From NCBI GenBank assembly GCA_937934685.1, contig CALGYU010000032.1, positions 1-8,759 on the forward strand: 8,759 nt of DNA, in the 5' to 3' direction. Below the pieces are notes generated by a model that saw only the letters and a list, made by a program, of their open reading frames with translations, did no database searches and was not told the DNA's origin. Shown piece after piece: positions 6,539 to 8,759 of this stretch. Origin of the DNA: an uncultured Acholeplasma sp. (GTDB taxonomy: Bacteria > Bacillota_I > Bacilli_A > Acholeplasmatales > Acholeplasmataceae). Both the position numbers and the translations under genes were made by a program. Numbering within the stretch: position 1 is the first letter of the stretch; every line of letters begins with the position of its first letter.

Positions 6539-6567
6539 ATTGTATATTAAAGCAGTTTTTTTTGCAA
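6539..6567 (-). promoter_or_regulatory. Sigma-A-type promoter of rpoE
   Basis: The -35 TTGCAA (6562-6567) and -10 TACAAT (6539-6544) have a 17-bp spacer, which includes a run of seven A right after the -35. Predicted start near 6532-6535 gives a leader of about 17-20 nt with the ribosome binding site. No clear terminator lies between recR and this promoter. Confidence 0.7.
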
Positions 6568-6614
6568 TAGTTTTGGCATATTTAATCAAATAAATGCTCT
6601 TTTATGCTTTTTTT

Positions 6615-7205
6615 CTAATATTTTTGTCTGTTTTCTACTGCTTTATGCAATGTTTGCTCATCAGCATACTTTAAATCTGATCCTACAGGAAGTCCATACG
6701 CAAGTCTTGTTACTTCTACTTGATAGTCTTGTAAAATAGTTTTTATGTATTTTGCTGTTAATTCGCCCTCAACAGTTCCGTTGGTTGCAATAATAACTTC
6801 TTTGATATCTTTAATTCTTTTTAATAAGGATTCTATGTTCAAATCCTCTGGTCCAATACCACGAGAAAAGTCAATAAGACCATCTAAAATATGATATTGC
6901 CCTAAATATGATCTCATTTTTTCAAATGCGAAAACATCTTTACTATCTGAAACAATCATTAATTGTTCTTTATCTCTGTTTTCATTAGAACATATGGTGC
7001 ATATTTCATCTTCTGTCAACATATGACAACGACTACACTTCTTAATGTTTTCTGTCATGTCTTTTAAATGGTTAGCAAAAGTAATGATTTTATCTTTATC
7101 TTGTTGTGTTGCTAAAAACAGAACAAATCTTTCGGCTGTTTTTTCTCCTACTCCAGGGAGTCTTGAAAAATCATCCATCAGCTCTTTGAGGGTTTTAGGA
7201 TACAT
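6615..7205 (-). CDS. recR: Recombination mediator protein RecR
   Basis: RecR acts with RecO (and RecF) to load RecA on SSB-coated single-stranded DNA at gaps. At 196 aa it has the standard length and full domain order: a helix-hairpin-helix (about 8-33, LPGVGEKTAERF), a four-cysteine zinc finger (Cys57, Cys60, Cys69, Cys72), a Toprim domain (about 80-172, with SDSKDVFAFE and ATNGTVEGELTA), and the conserved tail RLAYGLPVGSDLKYADEQTL. The NGT triplet replaces the more usual NPT in the Toprim motif. Its ATG overlaps the ebfC stop by one base (TAATG), with only a weak GGA upstream, so translation is probably coupled to ebfC. It ends in TAG. Confidence 0.96.
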   Translation of the reverse strand: MYPKTLKELMDDFSRLPGVGEKTAERFVLFLATQQDKDKIITFANHLKDMTENIKKCSRCHMLTEDEICTICSNENRDKEQLMIVSDSKDVFAFEKMRSYLGQYHILDGLIDFSRGIGPEDLNIESLLKRIKDIKEVIIATNGTVEGELTAKYIKTILQDYQVEVTRLAYGLPVGSDLKYADEQTLHKAVENRQKY

Positions 7206-7495
7206 TAAAATCCAAAGCCACCCATTCCACCAGTAAATTGTCCCATGGTTTCTTGTTGCGCATTTTCAATTTGTGATAACGCATCGTTAACAGCGATCAT
7301 TACAGCATCTTGTAACATTTCTAAATCTTCTGCCATTTCTGAATCTATTTTCACATCTAAAATTTGTCTAGTGCCTTGCATCACAACTGTAACACCGCTT
7401 GCTTTTCCGATATACTCAGCAGCATCTAATCTTTCTTGTGCTTCTTCCATTTCTTTTTGCATTTTTCTTAATTTGTTTAACATACTTGGGTTCAT
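7205..7495 (-). CDS. ebfC: Nucleoid-associated protein, YbaB/EbfC family
   Basis: Small DNA-binding dimer found next to dnaX and recR in most bacteria; in B. subtilis the homologue is YaaK. The 96 aa include an N-terminal helix rich in Met, Lys and Gln (1-25), then the conserved core with VTVVMQGTRQILDVKID (about 35-51), a long helix (about 55-83), and a Gly/Met/Phe-rich C-terminal tail. AAAGGAG (7503-7509) lies 7 nt before ATG 7495 within the last codons of dnaX, and the coding gap is 4 nt, so expression should be tied to dnaX. A second Met at codon 5 has less suitable spacing and was not chosen. Its precise role is poorly defined in the family; a structural or repair-linked role is inferred from context. 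Confidence 0.93.
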   Translation of the reverse strand: MNPSMLNKLRKMQKEMEEAQERLDAAEYIGKASGVTVVMQGTRQILDVKIDSEMAEDLEMLQDAVMIAVNDALSQIENAQQETMGQFTGGMGGFGF

Positions 7496-7499
7496 TTGA

Positions 7500-8759
7500 T
7501 TACTCCTTTATTTTTACTTTTTCTTTTCCAAAATATTCATAAGCTATTGAAAGTGCGTCTTCTTCTTTAATAGCATTTTCAATAACTTCATCTTCATATA
7601 AGTGTAGATCCATTTCTGGAAGTCTTGGTTTCATCGTTCCAGAGTTTAATTCTGCCATGTAAGCTTCTTTGATATGAATCCAGTCTGATTTTAAAACCGT
7701 AATATAATCAGTCACTAGGGTTTTTTTCTGATTTAAGATTTGAAGGACTTGTTTTTTTACTTCAGGTTTTAACATTTGTTTACACATTAAAATGCTGTCA
7801 TACGATAAAATCATTTGCTCATCGTTTGCTGCTTCTAATTGCCCTTGATGTAATAAGTTAGCAACCCCTCTTAAAGTAGCTAATGGGTATGAACTTAGTT
7901 TAGGCCACCCTAAAAGTAAAAAGTCTTTTTTATCTTTGCTTGCTGAATTTAAAATCTTTTCAACCTCTTTAATGGTTACTAAAGGCTTTTTATTTGAATT
8001 ATCGGTCTTTGTTACGGTAATGATTGGCTTTTGGGCTGTTTTCTTTAGCTTTTCAAGTTCTTCTTCCAATCTTGAAACTTTATCTTCTAAATCACTTTTT
8101 TTAATGCTTTCATGGTTAACCATTTTAATTAAAGCCATTTCAATATAAGCTCTTTTTTGATTGGTCCATTTAATGTCTTGTTGTAATTGATTTAAGATAT
8201 CTAAATATGCATAAATCTTTTGCACAGAAACATGTTTAAATTCTTCGTATTTAATATTGGGTTGTGTTTTATCTAATAAAATATCACGTAAAGCTAAGAT
8301 TAAGTCATTAGTAACTCTTGATATTTCTTTTCCTTGAGTAAGGATTTCTTTTAAAACCTTCATTGCTTTTTGTGGTTCTTTATCTATGATGGCTTGTAAT
8401 AAGTTTTTAATAGCTGTTTTAGAAAGGCCACCAGAAACTTGATACACATCATCTTCGGTAATAGAACCTGTGTTATAAGAGATCACTTGGTCTAGTAAGC
8501 TTAAAGCATCTCTCATTCCGCCTTCTGCGTGAATAGCAATAGCTTTGATGGCGTCTGGACTGATTTCTATTTTTTCTTTTATAATGATTTCATTTAGTTT
8601 TTCAATCATGTCTGCTTCTTCGATGTTTCTAAAATCATATCTTTGACATCTTGATAAAATAGTAGCTGGTATTTTATGACTTTCTGTGGTTGCTAGAATA
8701 AAGATGACATGATGTGGCGGTTCCTCTAAGGTCTTTAATAAGGCATTAAAGGCTCCTGT
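7500..8759 (-). CDS. dnaX: DNA polymerase III gamma/tau subunit, 5' end beyond the window
   Basis: The frame stays open past the internal ATG at 8609 to the window edge, so 419 residues are visible and the N-terminal part (Walker A, zinc finger) is missing. This is the clamp-loader ATPase of the replisome. The visible part opens with GAFNALLKTLEEPP, then sensor 1 (ATTE, 23-26), the arginine-finger SRC (36-38) and sensor 2 GGMRDALSLLDQ (80-91), completing the AAA+ region. Domain III (about 100-215) ends in YIEMALIKMV. A regular leucine/valine heptad pattern (Leu224, Val228, Leu231, Leu235, Leu238) predicts a coiled coil, followed by a tau-type C-terminal region (about 255-419). An A7 run lies at residues 220-222, at the end of domain III, which may allow a shorter gamma-like product. 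It ends 4 nt before ebfC. Confidence 0.96.
   Translation of the reverse strand, partial: TGAFNALLKTLEEPPHHVIFILATTESHKIPATILSRCQRYDFRNIEEADMIEKLNEIIIKEKIEISPDAIKAIAIHAEGGMRDALSLLDQVISYNTGSITEDDVYQVSGGLSKTAIKNLLQAIIDKEPQKAMKVLKEILTQGKEISRVTNDLILALRDILLDKTQPNIKYEEFKHVSVQKIYAYLDILNQLQQDIKWTNQKRAYIEMALIKMVNHESIKKSDLEDKVSRLEEELEKLKKTAQKPIITVTKTDNSNKKPLVTIKEVEKILNSASKDKKDFLLLGWPKLSSYPLATLRGVANLLHQGQLEAANDEQMILSYDSILMCKQMLKPEVKKQVLQILNQKKTLVTDYITVLKSDWIHIKEAYMAELNSGTMKPRLPEMDLHLYEDEVIENAIKEEDALSIAYEYFGKEKVKIKE
8096..8102 (-). other. Candidate slippage site (A7) in dnaX at the end of domain III
   Basis: Seven A residues on the minus strand cover Lys220, Lys221 and the first base of Ser222 of the visible protein. 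One extra A, or a -1 shift, gives Lys then TGA at once; one A fewer gives Val-Ile then TAG. Either slip would end the protein just before the coiled coil, a gamma-like length. Other A7 runs exist in this gene and elsewhere, so chance is a real alternative. Confidence 0.35.

Noticed and set aside
6575..6600. Possible terminator hairpin after recR (GCATATTTA...TAAATGC)
   Set aside because: Pairing is short, AT-rich and bulged, and no T tract follows on the minus strand.
7045..7499. Two plus-strand frames opposite recR and ebfC (7045-7236, 7245-7499)
   Set aside because: Both are antisense shadows of conserved genes with intact motifs, and neither has a convincing start signal.
7936..8148. 70-codon plus-strand frame rich in Ser and Phe
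   Set aside because: It is the mirror of the dnaX coiled-coil region, where Glu/Lys codons read as Phe/Ser on the other strand.

Overview
The window reads as the genome of a low-GC Mollicute or close Firmicute relative, most likely an Acholeplasma-type organism. The DNA is AT-rich. Every gene on view is on the minus strand. Every Trp I checked is TGG, with no in-frame TGA, and the genes end in TAA or TAG, so the standard code fits and the UGA=Trp code of Mycoplasma and Spiroplasma does not. Family-level calls rest on motifs read by eye; the genus is inference.

Reading in the direction of transcription (right to left), three blocks appear. The first is dnaX (5' end outside the window), ebfC/ybaB and recR. 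These are tightly packed, with a 4-nt gap and then a 1-nt stop/start overlap; this is the familiar Firmicute replication/repair cluster. The second is rpoE (RNA polymerase delta), pyrG (CTP synthase), fba (class II fructose-bisphosphate aldolase) and an unrecognised 182-aa acidic helical protein. The order rpoE-pyrG-fba recalls the rpoE-pyrG-...-fbaA region of Bacillus subtilis. The third is a large lipoprotein whose C-terminal part is an endonuclease I (EndA/NucM/BsnA) domain; its 3' end lies beyond base 1.

Control signals are unusually readable. rpoE, pyrG and fba each have a sigma-A-like promoter with a 17-bp spacer. Rho-independent terminators follow rpoE and the 182-aa gene. The pyrG leader is the most informative element. 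Its promoter places the start exactly at GGGC, and a perfect 9-bp terminator hairpin with a pyrimidine-rich 5' arm lies just downstream. This is the layout of the CTP-sensed attenuator described for B. subtilis pyrG, where low CTP causes reiterative G addition and antitermination.

No RNA genes, insertion sequences, CRISPR arrays or phage genes are visible. The main points for follow-up are the pyrG attenuator in a Mollicute-like genome, the multi-module surface nuclease, a possible tau/gamma slippage site in dnaX, and the unknown gene in the fba transcript.
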